A DNA stretch of 64,000 bases, taken from assembly GCF_002797325.1 (NCBI RefSeq), contig NZ_KZ454938.1, forward strand, positions 415,322 to 479,321. Reading direction: 5' to 3'. The position numbers and the translations under genes are program-made. How positions within the stretch are numbered: position 1 is the stretch's first letter; each line of letters starts with the position of its first letter. Below the pieces are notes generated by a model, which ran no database searches, had not been told where the DNA came from, and saw nothing but the letters and a program-made list of their open reading frames with translations. The stretch is from Bacillus sp. FJAT-45037. GTDB taxonomy: Bacteria; Bacillota; Bacilli; Bacillales; Bacillaceae_D. Shown piece after piece: positions 8,464 through 18,271 of the stretch.

Positions 8464-9042
8464 ATGATGAAAGTGATTCAAGCAATTAAAAAGCAAAAAG
8501 GAAACACTCTTGTCATCATGGTGCTGTTTGTACTTGTCTTATCGTTTATCCTCTTGGTTATCCAGACAAATAAAGGTCATGTCCAAGAAGAGGCAAGGAC
8601 GGAAGAAAAAACCGATGCTTTTGAAGTTCTTGGCCCTTCAGTGATGGATGTAACGCGTAGGTATGTTTATGTAGACGGTGAAGTAATAGAAGATCAGACA
8701 ACAGAAACGATTTGGGCGATGGAAGATTTTTGGGCAATGTTTGATGATTGGACGCTTGTGACTCAATCGGAAGACGGGATTATTTTTGAACAAGAAATAG
8801 ACGATATCTCGCCCGCCCTCAAAGTAAACGGATATTTTGGAATCACAGAACATGGCGTATTATCTATTTTTGAAGGTGTTCCACAAGACGCACAAATCAT
8901 TCAGTCCTTTTACCAAATAGACACGAAAAAACTAAAAAGCCAACTACATATGGAATTGGCTGAAGGGATACCAGTTGAAAATAAAGAGCATTTTGAAGAA
9001 GTACTCGAAGTAATTGCCGAGTATAAGGTAGGAGAGTACTAA
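8464..9042 (+). CDS. bofC: Forespore checkpoint protein BofC
   Basis: BofC is a forespore protein in the intercompartmental signalling that controls pro-sigma-K processing through SpoIVB. The 193-residue sequence has an N-terminal membrane segment or uncleaved signal (LVIMVLFVLVLSFILLVIQT, about 15-35). The exported part contains RRYVYVDGEVIEDQTTETIW and ends with the BofC C-terminal domain (GYFGITEHGVLSIFEG...QSFYQID). Starts at 8464 and 8467 both follow GGTGGTGG, while 8446 lacks a good ribosome site. Its position directly upstream of ruvAB matches B. subtilis bofC-ruvA-ruvB. Confidence 0.88.
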   Translation: MMKVIQAIKKQKGNTLVIMVLFVLVLSFILLVIQTNKGHVQEEARTEEKTDAFEVLGPSVMDVTRRYVYVDGEVIEDQTTETIWAMEDFWAMFDDWTLVTQSEDGIIFEQEIDDISPALKVNGYFGITEHGVLSIFEGVPQDAQIIQSFYQIDTKKLKSQLHMELAEGIPVENKEHFEEVLEVIAEYKVGEY

Positions 9043-9056
9043 AGGAGATTGAAAAG

Positions 9057-9083
9057 AAACTGTCTACAAGTAGACAGTTTTTT
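9057..9083 (+). terminator. Terminator between bofC and ruvA
   Basis: AACTGTCTAC / GTAGACAGTT is a ten-base-pair perfect stem with a two-base AA loop, then TTTT. Between it and ruvA lies a perfect 12-bp palindrome, GCTACGCGTAGC, at 9104-9115. Confidence 0.85.
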
Positions 9084-9172
9084 GCTTTTTTCTAGGAAGC
9101 GAAGCTACGCGTAGCATACGAATTTATGATAAAATAGAAATGAATGTTCGTATGTAGAGAGGAAGTTCAATC

Positions 9173-9790
9173 ATGATTGATTACATAAATGGAGTTTTAG
9201 TTGATATAGAAACGCAATATGTTGTCCTTGAAACTCAGGGAATTGGGTACCAAGTTTATTGCCCGAATCCATATCGATTCCAACGACAGCTTGATACTCA
9301 AATAAAGATTTATACGTATCAGCATGTAAGAGAAGATTTGATTCGCTTATTTGGATTTGAAACGAAATCCGAACGGGCATTATTTGAAAAGCTCCTTAAT
9401 GTTTCCGGAATTGGTCCAAAGGGCGCTTTAGCGATCCTTGCTTCTGGTCAGCCAGAACACGTCGTTCGGGCGATTGAAGAAGAGGATGAAGCCTTACTTG
9501 TTAAGTTTCCAGGGGTGGGGAAGAAGACAGCTAGGCAAATCATCCTTGATTTAAAAGGGAAATTAGACGACTTTGTGCCAAGCTTATTAACAGACTCGAA
9601 TTCGTTAATGGAAAGTACGCGAGGCGGTGGACCATCTAAAAATGAAGAACTAGAAGAGGCTCTAGAAGCGTTACGCGCTTTAGGATATGTAGAAAGAGAA
9701 CTGAAAAAAGTACGTCCTACGCTCGAAGAAGAACAGTTAGAGACAGATGCGTATATTAAAAAAGCATTACAACTAATGCTTAAAATTTAA
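9173..9790 (+). CDS. ruvA: Holliday junction DNA helicase subunit RuvA
   Basis: RuvA binds four-way DNA junctions and loads the RuvB motor. The 205 residues show the three family domains: an N-terminal OB fold ([26 protein letters not shown]), tandem helix-hairpin-helix motifs ([19 protein letters not shown] and [22 protein letters not shown]) and a flexible linker leading to the C-terminal RuvB-binding domain ([19 protein letters not shown]). The start follows GAGAGGAAGTTC. It forms an operon with ruvB, 19 nt downstream. Confidence 0.97.
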   Translation: MIDYINGVLVDIETQYVVLETQGIGYQVYCPNPYRFQRQLDTQIKIYTYQHVREDLIRLFGFETKSERALFEKLLNVSGIGPKGALAILASGQPEHVVRAIEEEDEALLVKFPGVGKKTARQIILDLKGKLDDFVPSLLTDSNSLMESTRGGGPSKNEELEEALEALRALGYVERELKKVRPTLEEEQLETDAYIKKALQLMLKI

Positions 9791-9809
9791 CAGTTAGGGG
9801 GTGAGCGAG

Positions 9810-10811
9810 ATGGAAGAACGTATGGTCTCTGCTGAGGCTCAAGGGATGGAGGAATCGATTGATCAAACCGTCCGTCCGACAGAGCTTAGTCAATACATTG
9901 GGCAGGAGAAAGTAAAGCAGAACCTTAAAGTGTTCATTGAAGCGGCAAAGATGCGTGAAGAATGCTTGGATCATGTCTTATTGTATGGACCTCCTGGACT
10001 TGGTAAAACAACACTATCTGGGATTATTGCAAATGAAATGGGTGTTCAAATGCGAACAACCTCTGGTCCTGCCATTGAGAGGCCGGGGGACTTGGCTGCG
10101 ATATTGTCTTCGCTTGAACCAGGAGATGTATTGTTTATTGATGAAATTCATCGTTTAAACCGCATGGTTGAAGAAGTGCTGTATCCGGCGATGGAGGATT
10201 TCTGCTTAGACATTGTTATTGGCAAAGGACCTACAGCAAGATCCGTTCGACTTGATCTCCCTCCGTTTACATTAGTTGGTGCAACGACTCGAGCAGGAAT
10301 GCTTTCTGCTCCTTTGCGTGATCGTTTTGGGGTGATGGCCCGTTTAGAATACTACACGGAAGCTGAGCTCGCCTATATTGTCAAGCGAACAGCAGGAGTG
10401 TTTGATACTAAGCTCGAAGAAGATGCGGCGACGGAAATTGCGAAACGTTCAAGAGGAACACCTCGTATTGCCAATCGACTTCTTCGCCGAGTGCGTGATT
10501 TTGCTCAAGTGAAGGGCGATGGTGCAGTAACCGTTGATGTCGCTGAAGATGCTTTAGAAAAATTACAAGTCGACCGTCTAGGACTGGATCATATTGACCA
10601 TAAATTACTAATAGGTATGATCGAGAAATTCCGAGGTGGACCTGTAGGACTTGAAACCATTTCAGCTACGATTGGAGAAGAATCCGATACGATTGAAGAA
10701 GTTTATGAACCGTACCTCTTGCAAATTGGATTCCTACAACGAACGCCGCGTGGTCGGATGGTTACACCTCTTTGCTATCAGCATTTTAACCTAGAGGAGC
10801 CAACGAAATGA
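9810..10811 (+). CDS. ruvB: Holliday junction branch migration ATPase RuvB
   Basis: This AAA+ hexameric motor drives branch migration with RuvA. It has Walker [11 protein letters not shown], Walker B FIDEIHR, sensor 1 GATTRAG and the arginine-finger/sensor 2 region [19 protein letters not shown], plus a C-terminal winged helix ending [12 protein letters not shown]. Length is 333 residues, normal for the family. The ATG at 9810 follows AGGGGGTG; a GTG at 9801 lies within that ribosome site. The end overlaps the next small gene by 4 nt. Confidence 0.97.
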   Translation: MEERMVSAEAQGMEESIDQTVRPTELSQYIGQEKVKQNLKVFIEAAKMREECLDHVLLYGPPGLGKTTLSGIIANEMGVQMRTTSGPAIERPGDLAAILSSLEPGDVLFIDEIHRLNRMVEEVLYPAMEDFCLDIVIGKGPTARSVRLDLPPFTLVGATTRAGMLSAPLRDRFGVMARLEYYTEAELAYIVKRTAGVFDTKLEEDAATEIAKRSRGTPRIANRLLRRVRDFAQVKGDGAVTVDVAEDALEKLQVDRLGLDHIDHKLLIGMIEKFRGGPVGLETISATIGEESDTIEEVYEPYLLQIGFLQRTPRGRMVTPLCYQHFNLEEPTK

Positions 10812-11023
10812 ATTCAGTGTCAAAAATATTAATTGGTGTTGGTGTGTTGATTGTGATTGTAGGATTGTTATGGCCAATCATCTCAAAAACACCGATTGGA
10901 CGTTTGCCAGGAGATATCCTAATTAAAAGAGAAAACTCAACGTTTTATTTTCCGCTAATGACATCAATTGTCATTAGCATCGTGGTGTCCTTACTTTTAC
11001 TTTTGATTGGTCGTTTTCGCTAA
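10808..11023 (+). CDS. DUF2905 small membrane protein
   Basis: This 71-residue protein has two predicted transmembrane helices ([20 protein letters not shown] and [19 protein letters not shown]). Between them is the family motif [23 protein letters not shown]. Proteins of this family occur next to ruvB or queA in many bacteria but have no assigned function. The ATGA overlap with ruvB indicates translational coupling. Confidence 0.85.
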   Translation: MNSVSKILIGVGVLIVIVGLLWPIISKTPIGRLPGDILIKRENSTFYFPLMTSIVISIVVSLLLLLIGRFR

Positions 11024-11134
11024 CAATCAAGTGAAATGACTTGCTTAATAAAGAAAGGTTCGGTATTCTAGAAAAGATGTCTTAGGACGAAACCATTATA
11101 GTACGTTTATTAGAATGAAAAAGGTGAACCAAAC

Positions 11135-12160
11135 ATGGATGTACGTGATTTTGATTTTTTCTTACCAGATGAACTGATTGCTCAGACGCCGCTCTTAGAT
11201 CGAACGGCGTCTCGTTTACTTGTATTAAATAAAGAGAATGGATCGATCAAAGACGATGTCTTCTCTTCAATCACCGATCATTTAAAGCCAGGCGACTGTC
11301 TCGTCTTAAATGATACGAGAGTCCTTCCGGCAAGGCTGCTTGGAGTGAAAGAAGAAACAGGGGCCAAGATTGAATTGTTGCTGTTAAAACAACTAGAAGG
11401 CGATAAGTGGGAAACGCTCTGTAAGCCCGCTAAGCGTGTCAAAGTTGGTACGGTAATCAATTTTGGTGATGGACTTTTAAAAGCAACATGTGTCGAGGAA
11501 ACCGATCAAGGTGGGCGTGTAGTTGAGTTATCTTATAAAGGAATTCTTCATGAAGTCCTTGATCAACTCGGTGAAATGCCTCTGCCTCCATATATTAAAG
11601 TGCAGCTAGAAGACCAGGAGCGCTATCAAACCGTTTTTGCTAAAAATAGAGGGTCTGCCGCAGCACCGACAGCAGGATTGCACTTTACCGAAGAACTTTT
11701 GCAAACGTTGCAAGATAAAGGGGTGCATATTGCGTTTATTACACTTCATGTGGGGCTTGGTACGTTTAGACCTGTTAGTGTTGATACGATTGCAGAACAT
11801 GAAATGCATGCAGAATATTATCAAATGAGTGAAGGAACGGCTAGGTTATTGAACGAGGTCAAACAAAACGGCGGCGATGTGATTGCTGTGGGGACAACTT
11901 CGGCAAGAACACTAGAGACGATCATGAATGAACATGAAACGTTTTGTGAAGCGTCTGGGTGGACATCAATCTTTATTTATCCAGGCTACACATTTAAAGG
12001 AATTAACGGATTATTGACGAACTTCCATTTACCGAAGTCAACTCTCGTCATGCTCGTGAGCGCACTAGCAGGAAGAGAAAACATTTTAAATGCATACAAC
12101 CATGCTGTGAGTGAGCGTTATCGCTTCTTTAGCTTTGGAGATGCGATGTTTATTCGCTAA
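11135..12160 (+). CDS. queA: S-adenosylmethionine:tRNA ribosyltransferase-isomerase
   Basis: QueA transfers the ribose of S-adenosylmethionine to preQ1-modified tRNA, giving epoxyqueuosine. The 341 residues start [20 protein letters not shown]. They contain the family signatures [18 protein letters not shown] and GTTSARTLE, and end with [14 protein letters not shown]. The ribosome site is AAAAAGGTGAACC. tgt follows after 35 nt, so two consecutive steps of the same tRNA modification pathway are encoded together. Confidence 0.97.
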   Translation: MDVRDFDFFLPDELIAQTPLLDRTASRLLVLNKENGSIKDDVFSSITDHLKPGDCLVLNDTRVLPARLLGVKEETGAKIELLLLKQLEGDKWETLCKPAKRVKVGTVINFGDGLLKATCVEETDQGGRVVELSYKGILHEVLDQLGEMPLPPYIKVQLEDQERYQTVFAKNRGSAAAPTAGLHFTEELLQTLQDKGVHIAFITLHVGLGTFRPVSVDTIAEHEMHAEYYQMSEGTARLLNEVKQNGGDVIAVGTTSARTLETIMNEHETFCEASGWTSIFIYPGYTFKGINGLLTNFHLPKSTLVMLVSALAGRENILNAYNHAVSERYRFFSFGDAMFIR

Positions 12161-12168
12161 AAGAGTAA

Positions 12169-13335
<1,167 letters not shown>

Positions 13336-13336
13336 T

Positions 13337-13630
13337 AAGAAAAGCGGAGGAGTCCGTTTAGAGGCGTATAAAATGGAGTGCGGCGACCGAGATAAAGGAA
13401 TCACAGAGAACGTAGTGATCTGATGATGACTTATCGACCGAGGCGAACGGAATTTTACTAGCCGCTGGACACCGCAGCTAGCCAAGAAAAGCGGAGGAGT
13501 CCGTTTAGAGGCATATAAAATGGAGTGCGGCGACCGAGATAAAGGAATCACAGAGAACGTAGTGATCTGATGATGACTTATCGACCGAGGCGAACGGAAT
13601 TTTACTAGCCGCTGGACACCGCAGCTAGCC
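13337..13630 (+). repeat. Tandem pair of 147-bp type-A repeat modules
   Basis: Two 147-bp copies (13337-13483 and 13484-13630) differ at one base, GGCGTATAAA versus GGCATATAAA. Each starts AAGAAAAGCGGAGG and ends GCAGCTAGCC. Internal complements suggest an extended hairpin: GTCC (13352-13355) with GGAC (13467-13470), GATAA with TTATC, and ATCAC with GTGAT. A diverged, inverted type-A copy lies at about 46529-46674. Confidence 0.9.
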
Positions 13631-13791
13631 AAGAAAAGCGTAGGCGACTGATCTGGGATGCGGGAAAACTAGGGGGAGCGATAAGAAGTCGTTCTGTGAC
13701 TTCGTTCGATTCACCGGTTTTACCCGAAGCCCAAGGAGCCGCAGCTAGCCAGAAAAGCGTAGGCGACTGATCTGGGATGCGGGAAAACTAG
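13631..13791 (+). repeat. Type-B repeat module plus truncated copy
   Basis: A 120-bp module (13631-13750) has the same ends as type A (AAGAAAAGCG ... GCAGCTAGCC) but an unrelated interior. That interior contains a GAAGTC/GACTTC hairpin and AAAAC/GGTTTT complements. A partial copy covers 13751-13791 and stops after GGGAAAACTAG. Inverted type-B copies lie at about 46409-46528 and 46675-46798. Confidence 0.88.
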
Positions 13792-13826
13792 AGCATAGCA
13801 ACTAAACCTCCTAATTATTGGATGTA

Positions 13827-13931
13827 TTTGCGCGAAAACTGCTCTGTTTTGCGCGGAAATGCTGCCAATTCACTCGTAACATAGGAAATCTCGCGCGGTA
13901 ACAGCTACGATTCGCGCGGAAATGTCTCATA
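13827..13931. repeat. Array of GCGCG cores with a 21-nt period
   Basis: Five units of exactly 21 nt have cores at 13830, 13851, 13872 (degenerate, ACTCG), 13893 and 13914. The core reads TTTGCGCGRAAA; its ideal form TTTCGCGCGAAA is a perfect palindrome. The array follows the repeat modules and ends about 50 nt before yajC. A second array is at 46164-46226. Confidence 0.85.
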
Positions 13932-13979
13932 AAGTCAAGCATTGGTCCAATTTTACTAATGAAAGGAGGGGAAAAGAGA

Positions 13980-14243
13980 ATGGAGATTTTAGGTACATTA
14001 TTACCGTTAATTTTAATGTTTGCGATTTTTTATTTCTTACTAATTCGTCCACAACAGAAGCGTCAGAAATCAATTCGTGACATGCATGCAAACCTACAAC
14101 GTGGTGACAAAATCATCACAATCGGAGGTTTACATGGCGTCATCGATTCTATTGATGAAGATGTCATGACGATCCTTGTAAACGAAAATCGTAAATTAAC
14201 ATTAGATCGTGCTGCGGTGCGTGAGGTTGTTAATCCAGACTGA
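13980..14243 (+). CDS. yajC: Preprotein translocase subunit YajC
   Basis: YajC is a single-span membrane protein associated with SecDF. The 87-residue protein has one transmembrane helix (MEILGTLLPLILMFAIFYFLL) followed by the family motif IRPQQKRQK and the cytoplasmic part GDKIITIGGLHGVIDSID. The start at 13980 follows AAAGGAGGGG; an ATG at 13959 lies upstream of that site. In B. subtilis the homologue yrbF is directly downstream of tgt. Here the repeat block has inserted between them. Confidence 0.95.
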   Translation: MEILGTLLPLILMFAIFYFLLIRPQQKRQKSIRDMHANLQRGDKIITIGGLHGVIDSIDEDVMTILVNENRKLTLDRAAVREVVNPD

Positions 14244-14299
14244 GTGTAAAAAGGCGAGAGGTTATCCTTTCGCTTCTTTTTATATCGTTCGTACAAAGC

Positions 14300-14331
14300 A
14301 AAAAAGCACAGCCATTTGGCTGTGCTTTTTT
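14300..14331. terminator. Bidirectional terminator between yajC and the YrzE-like gene
   Basis: AAAAAGCACAGCC / GGCTGTGCTTTTTT around a four-base ATTT loop. A weaker hairpin with a T-run at about 14250-14280 may also stop yajC transcription. Confidence 0.9.
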
Positions 14332-14713
14332 ACTTTTCTGATTGACTTGAAAGATTGACGCCGATGATCCCGCCTATAGCTGCAACGAGTAGGTACAAAC
14401 CATGGAACATATATTGTCCATTAGTGAAAGCTTCGTTATACCCTAAGAATTGAACCAAAAAAGTGACGAGGGAAAAGAGCAAAGCTGTGAGGGCACCGAC
14501 CATCATACCTTTTGATTTTGCTTTTGTTCCTGCCATGAATCCACCAATGAACAGGGCGAGAAAGGCGACGGTTGTGATGAGCCAACCGATCGATTCCTCT
14601 GTGTACGAGGTAAACGTTAGAAATAATGATGTCATGAGGCTGAAGGATAGGGCAATGAGTAAAACTCCGCCTAATCCTAAAAAGACAGCTGGAAAAACAT
14701 TGCGATAAGCCAA
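14330..14713 (-). CDS. TIGR04086 membrane protein (YrzE-like)
   Basis: This integral membrane protein of unknown function has about four hydrophobic helices (FPAVFLGLGGVLLIALSFSL; IGWLITTVAFLALFIGGFMAG; GMMVGALTALLFSLVTFLV; MFHGLYLLVAAIGGIIGVNL). A glycine-rich FIGGFMAGTKAKSKG motif is typical of the family. A TTG start at 14713 follows AGGGGAGTGAT; an ATG at 14743 would extend it by ten residues and lies upstream of that site. It sits between yajC and spoVB, as yrzE does in B. subtilis. Confidence 0.75.
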   Translation of the reverse strand: MAYRNVFPAVFLGLGGVLLIALSFSLMTSLFLTFTSYTEESIGWLITTVAFLALFIGGFMAGTKAKSKGMMVGALTALLFSLVTFLVQFLGYNEAFTNGQYMFHGLYLLVAAIGGIIGVNLSSQSEK

Positions 14714-14869
14714 AAGATCACTCCCCTTTTTAATGGAATACATTCCTTACTACAGCTTATTCAGGCTTGTATAAAATAGACGTGAAAGATAGGCATGGAC
14801 AGAATAAAGGACATGTTTGCATTGGGCTTGTCATAAGATGGTAGAAATGTGGACGAGAGGAGTACAAAC

Positions 14870-16156
14870 ATGGCAGTAACCTTTGCGTTAACCATTTTTA
14901 TGATCAGTTACTTCTTTATCATGACAGAGAAGCTTAATCGTGCCGTCATTGCTTGCTTGGGCGGTGTGCTCATGCTTGTGTTCGGTGTGTATCAAATAGA
15001 AGCGGCCTTTTTGCAACATATTGACTGGCATACGATTACGTTATTGCTGTCAATGATGATCCTTGTCTCAATTACTAGTCAGAGTGGCTTTTTTGAGTAC
15101 GTGGCGGTGTCAATGGCAAAGTGGGTGGAAGGTCGACCGATTCCGTTATTGATTGTGATTTCGACACTGACAGCAGTAGGGTCAGCTTTTTTAAACAATG
15201 TCACGACTGTGCTTCTGATTGTGCCGATCATCTTCACGCTGACTTCTTTGTTAAAGTTAAATGCAGTTCCTTTTCTTTTATCGATTGTGATGGCTTCAAA
15301 CATTGGTGGGACAGCGACACTTATCGGAGATCCTCCCAATTTAATGATTGGTCAGGCAGTAAGTCATCTGAATTTCAATGATTTTCTTATTCATTTAAGC
15401 CCAGTTGTTATCGTTATTTTTATATTAGTAATGATTGGTTTAGTATTTTATTATCGTAACCAATTAGCGGTGAAACCGGAGCATCAAATGAGACTAAAAG
15501 GACTGAATCCGCGTGAATTTATTAAAGATCGGACCTTATTAATAAAGTCTGTCACGATTCTTTGTGCGACAACACTATCCTTTATTTTCCAACCTTTGCT
15601 TGGTATTGAATTGACAAGCATAGCTATGGTGGGGGCATTATTACTGATGCTGATTACCCAAGATGAGTTAGATGTGGAAGAAGTATTCAAGTCCGTCGAA
15701 TGGGTCACTTTATTTTTCTTTATTGGCCTTTTCATGCTTGTCGGTGGATTAAAAGAAGTGGGCATTATTGATGAATTTGCTAAGGCGATTATATATTATA
15801 CAGATGGGGATTTGCCAAAAACTGCCTTATTTATATTATGGGGTTCTGGTATATTATCAGGATTCGTTGATAATATACCGTTTGTAGCGGCAATGATTCC
15901 TGTTATTTTAGAATTCCAAGAGTATGGGATGACGAATCTTGATCCACTCTGGTGGGCGTTGGCACTTGGTGCGTGTTTAGGTGGAAATGCGACCATTATT
16001 GGTGCAACGGCAAATGTGATTGTTGCTGGGATGGCACTGAAAGCAAAACAACCATTCAGTTATCTAGAGTTCCTAAAAGTTGGGCTGCCGATTGCATTCA
16101 TTTCGTTTATTATATCGAGTGTCTATATTTATTTTAGATACTTAATTTATTTTTAA
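14870..16156 (+). CDS. ArsB/NhaD-type ion transporter
   Basis: This 428-residue polytopic membrane protein belongs to the ion transporter superfamily that includes ArsB, NhaD and citrate carriers. It has about 11 hydrophobic segments and two inverted half-repeats. The repeats are marked by GSAFLNNVTTVLLIVPI with GGTATLIGDPPNLMIG, and by GFVDNIPFVAAMIPV with GGNATIIGATANVIVAG. These motifs mark the hairpins of the substrate site. The ATG at 14870 follows GAGAGGAGTAC. The substrate is unknown; sodium/proton exchange would suit an alkaliphile but is only an inference. Confidence 0.82.
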   Translation: MAVTFALTIFMISYFFIMTEKLNRAVIACLGGVLMLVFGVYQIEAAFLQHIDWHTITLLLSMMILVSITSQSGFFEYVAVSMAKWVEGRPIPLLIVISTLTAVGSAFLNNVTTVLLIVPIIFTLTSLLKLNAVPFLLSIVMASNIGGTATLIGDPPNLMIGQAVSHLNFNDFLIHLSPVVIVIFILVMIGLVFYYRNQLAVKPEHQMRLKGLNPREFIKDRTLLIKSVTILCATTLSFIFQPLLGIELTSIAMVGALLLMLITQDELDVEEVFKSVEWVTLFFFIGLFMLVGGLKEVGIIDEFAKAIIYYTDGDLPKTALFILWGSGILSGFVDNIPFVAAMIPVILEFQEYGMTNLDPLWWALALGACLGGNATIIGATANVIVAGMALKAKQPFSYLEFLKVGLPIAFISFIISSVYIYFRYLIYF

Positions 16157-16252
16157 ACGTAGCTCTTTCCAAAAGCTTCAACTCATCAGCTCCGCTCCTC
16201 TGTGCATACTACAAAGTAAAGACAGAGTCGGAAACTCGGGAGGACGTGAGCG

Positions 16253-16909
16253 ATGGATTTTATGACAATCATTTTACGGACATTTTTAGTGTATGTCATT
16301 ATTCTCCTTGTCTTGCGCTTAATGGGGAAACGTGAAATAGGTCAGTTGTCTGTTCTTGATTTTGTCGTATCGATCATGATTGCTGAACTAGCCGTCATTT
16401 CGATTGAGAATTTTCAGGGACCGATAATCTATTCACTTATTCCAATTTTCGTGTTGTCTATCATTCAAATTACCTTTGCATTTATTTCGTTAAAAAGTGA
16501 GAAGTTACGTGATTTTCTAGATGGAGAGCCTTCGGTGTTAATTAAAGAGGGGAAAATTGATGAACACGAAATGCGCAAACAACGATACAATTTCGATGAT
16601 CTTCTTGTGCAGTTGAGGCAAAATAAAGTAGCTAAACTTTCAGATGTTGAGTTTGCCATTCTAGAGCCTTCTGGAAAATTATCGGTTATTGAGAAAGCAA
16701 AAGAACCGCAGCAGAAAGGACCGAATATGCCATTGCCTCTTATTTTAGATGGTAAAGTACAGGAGGAGCATCTGACTAAAATCAATAAAACACCTCTTTG
16801 GCTAAGACAAGAAATGCGCAAGATTGGGTATCGAGATATTAAAAAAATATCTTATTGTGCGATCCGTGAAGACCAATCCTTTTTTGTGGACATAAAGGAT
16901 GAGAAATAG
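16253..16909 (+). CDS. DUF421 membrane protein (YetF/YdfR type)
   Basis: The 218 residues begin with three hydrophobic helices (MTIILRTFLVYVIILLVLRLMG; LDFVVSIMIAELAVISIE; SLIPIFVLSIIQITFAFISL) and a KREIGQLSVLDFV motif. A soluble domain follows (EPSVLIKEGKIDEHEMRKQRYNFDDLLVQLRQNKV). This matches the YetF family, several members of which are linked to spores in Bacillus. Biochemical function is unknown. The gene stands alone with its own terminator. Confidence 0.85.
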   Translation: MDFMTIILRTFLVYVIILLVLRLMGKREIGQLSVLDFVVSIMIAELAVISIENFQGPIIYSLIPIFVLSIIQITFAFISLKSEKLRDFLDGEPSVLIKEGKIDEHEMRKQRYNFDDLLVQLRQNKVAKLSDVEFAILEPSGKLSVIEKAKEPQQKGPNMPLPLILDGKVQEEHLTKINKTPLWLRQEMRKIGYRDIKKISYCAIREDQSFFVDIKDEK

Positions 16910-16920
16910 GCGTAGAAGAA

Positions 16921-16950
16921 AGCTAATCTTGGCGGAGGTTAGTTTTTTTT
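16921..16950 (+). terminator. Terminator after the DUF421 gene
   Basis: CTAATCT / AGGTTAG with one G-U pair and a six-base loop, followed by eight T. The rest of 16951-17078 is AT-rich with no clear element. Confidence 0.7.
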
Positions 16951-17078
16951 GTTTTGAATGAACCGAATAAATACTTACTATTCTGAATATATAAACAACC
17001 CTTGTAATTTAATGAAGGATATGTAAAATAGGAATATACATTTGTGCATGTTAAAAGGACACGCGTAGGGGGAGAAAG

Positions 17079-18218
17079 ATGAAATTATTAGTGAAGTTAG
17101 TGATCGGAATTGTTCTCGGTATTATCGCTGGATTGATTTTACCGCTAAATTTTGTCCGTGCATTTGTCACATTTAAAGAGGTGTTTGGGAGCTTCATTGG
17201 ATTTATTATTCCATTTATTATTTTATTCTTTATCGCAAGTGGGGTCGCTGGACTAGGGAAGCAGTCGGGTCGTTTGGTTGGAAGTACAGTGGGACTAGCC
17301 TATACGTCAACCGTCATTGCAGGCTTACTTGCCTTCGTTGTGGCGGTACTCATTATTCCGAATGTAGCCACAACGAATGTGGTCACAGAGGATGCGGGCA
17401 GCTTAACATCTTATATCGACCTTGAAATTGAACCGTTAATGGGTATAGTCACAGCCTTAGTGATGGCCTTTGTTTTTGGAATTGGTGTTTCGAAAACAGG
17501 AAGTGAAAAAGTAAAAGGCATTCTTGATGAAGGTAAAGATATCATTGAACTTGTTATTACAAAAATTATTATTCCTTTCTTGCCTTTATACATTGCGGGG
17601 ATCTTTGCTGAATTGGCTTATGATGGAACGGTGTTTGCAACATTAAGTGTATTTGCTGTCGTTTTGCTTTTGGTCATTTCTTTACACATCGTTTGGTTAT
17701 TGATTCAATTCTCCATTGCAGGTGCGTTAAGGGGAGAGAATCCGATTCGTTTACTTATTAATATGCTACCGGCATACTTTACAGCTATTGGTACAATGAG
17801 TAGTGCGGCGACGATTCCTGTCACTTTAAAAGCAGTGAAGAGCAATAACGTCAAAGACAACATTGCAAACTTCGGAGTACCGTTAAGTGCGACGATTCAT
17901 TTGTCAGGAAGTGTGATTACGATCGTTACATGTGCAGTGGCTGTGATGTATATGCTTCCAGAACTTGCGACTCCTACTCTATCTGGAATGTTCCCTGTTA
18001 TTTTGATGCTTGGGTTAATTATGGTGGCTGCACCTGGGGTTCCTGGGGGAGCAATCATGGCTGCATTAGGGGTATTAACATCGATGCTTGGATTTACTGA
18101 AGCGGCGCTTGGTCTTATGATGGCGTTATATATGGCGCAAGATAGCTTCGGAACAGCAACGAACGTAACAGGTGATGGGGCGATTAACTTAATTATTGAT
18201 CGATTCTCAAAATCGTAA
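17079..18218 (+). CDS. Dicarboxylate/amino acid:cation symporter
   Basis: This is a sodium- or proton-coupled carrier of the DAACS family. The 379 residues include eight or so hydrophobic segments. The conserved substrate-site motifs are GTMSSAATIPVTLKAVK (the serine-rich hairpin) and FGVPLSATIHLSGS, and near the end DSFGTATNVTGDGA. It is somewhat shorter than typical family members (about 410-430), mainly in the cytoplasmic tail. The ribosome site is AGGGGGAGAAAG. The substrate (glutamate, aspartate, succinate, cystine, serine or threonine) is not resolved. Confidence 0.87.
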   Translation: MKLLVKLVIGIVLGIIAGLILPLNFVRAFVTFKEVFGSFIGFIIPFIILFFIASGVAGLGKQSGRLVGSTVGLAYTSTVIAGLLAFVVAVLIIPNVATTNVVTEDAGSLTSYIDLEIEPLMGIVTALVMAFVFGIGVSKTGSEKVKGILDEGKDIIELVITKIIIPFLPLYIAGIFAELAYDGTVFATLSVFAVVLLLVISLHIVWLLIQFSIAGALRGENPIRLLINMLPAYFTAIGTMSSAATIPVTLKAVKSNNVKDNIANFGVPLSATIHLSGSVITIVTCAVAVMYMLPELATPTLSGMFPVILMLGLIMVAAPGVPGGAIMAALGVLTSMLGFTEAALGLMMALYMAQDSFGTATNVTGDGAINLIIDRFSKS

Positions 18219-18231
18219 CTATTTACAAGGG

Positions 18232-18268
18232 AAGAGGTTGTCTCGACGTTGAGACAACCTCTTTTTTC
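18232..18268. terminator. Terminator between the symporter gene and spoVB
   Basis: GAGGTTGTCTC / GAGACAACCTC is an 11-base-pair stem with a six-base loop, then TTTTTT. It serves the convergent genes on both sides. Confidence 0.9.
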
Positions 18269-18271
18269 TTG

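Noticed and set aside
9104-9115. GCTACGCGTAGC palindrome before ruvA as a LexA or other operator
   Set aside because: It does not match the Bacillus LexA site (GAAC-N4-GTTC). A 12-bp palindrome alone is weak evidence, although a similar AAGCTACGCG occurs inverted near 46142.
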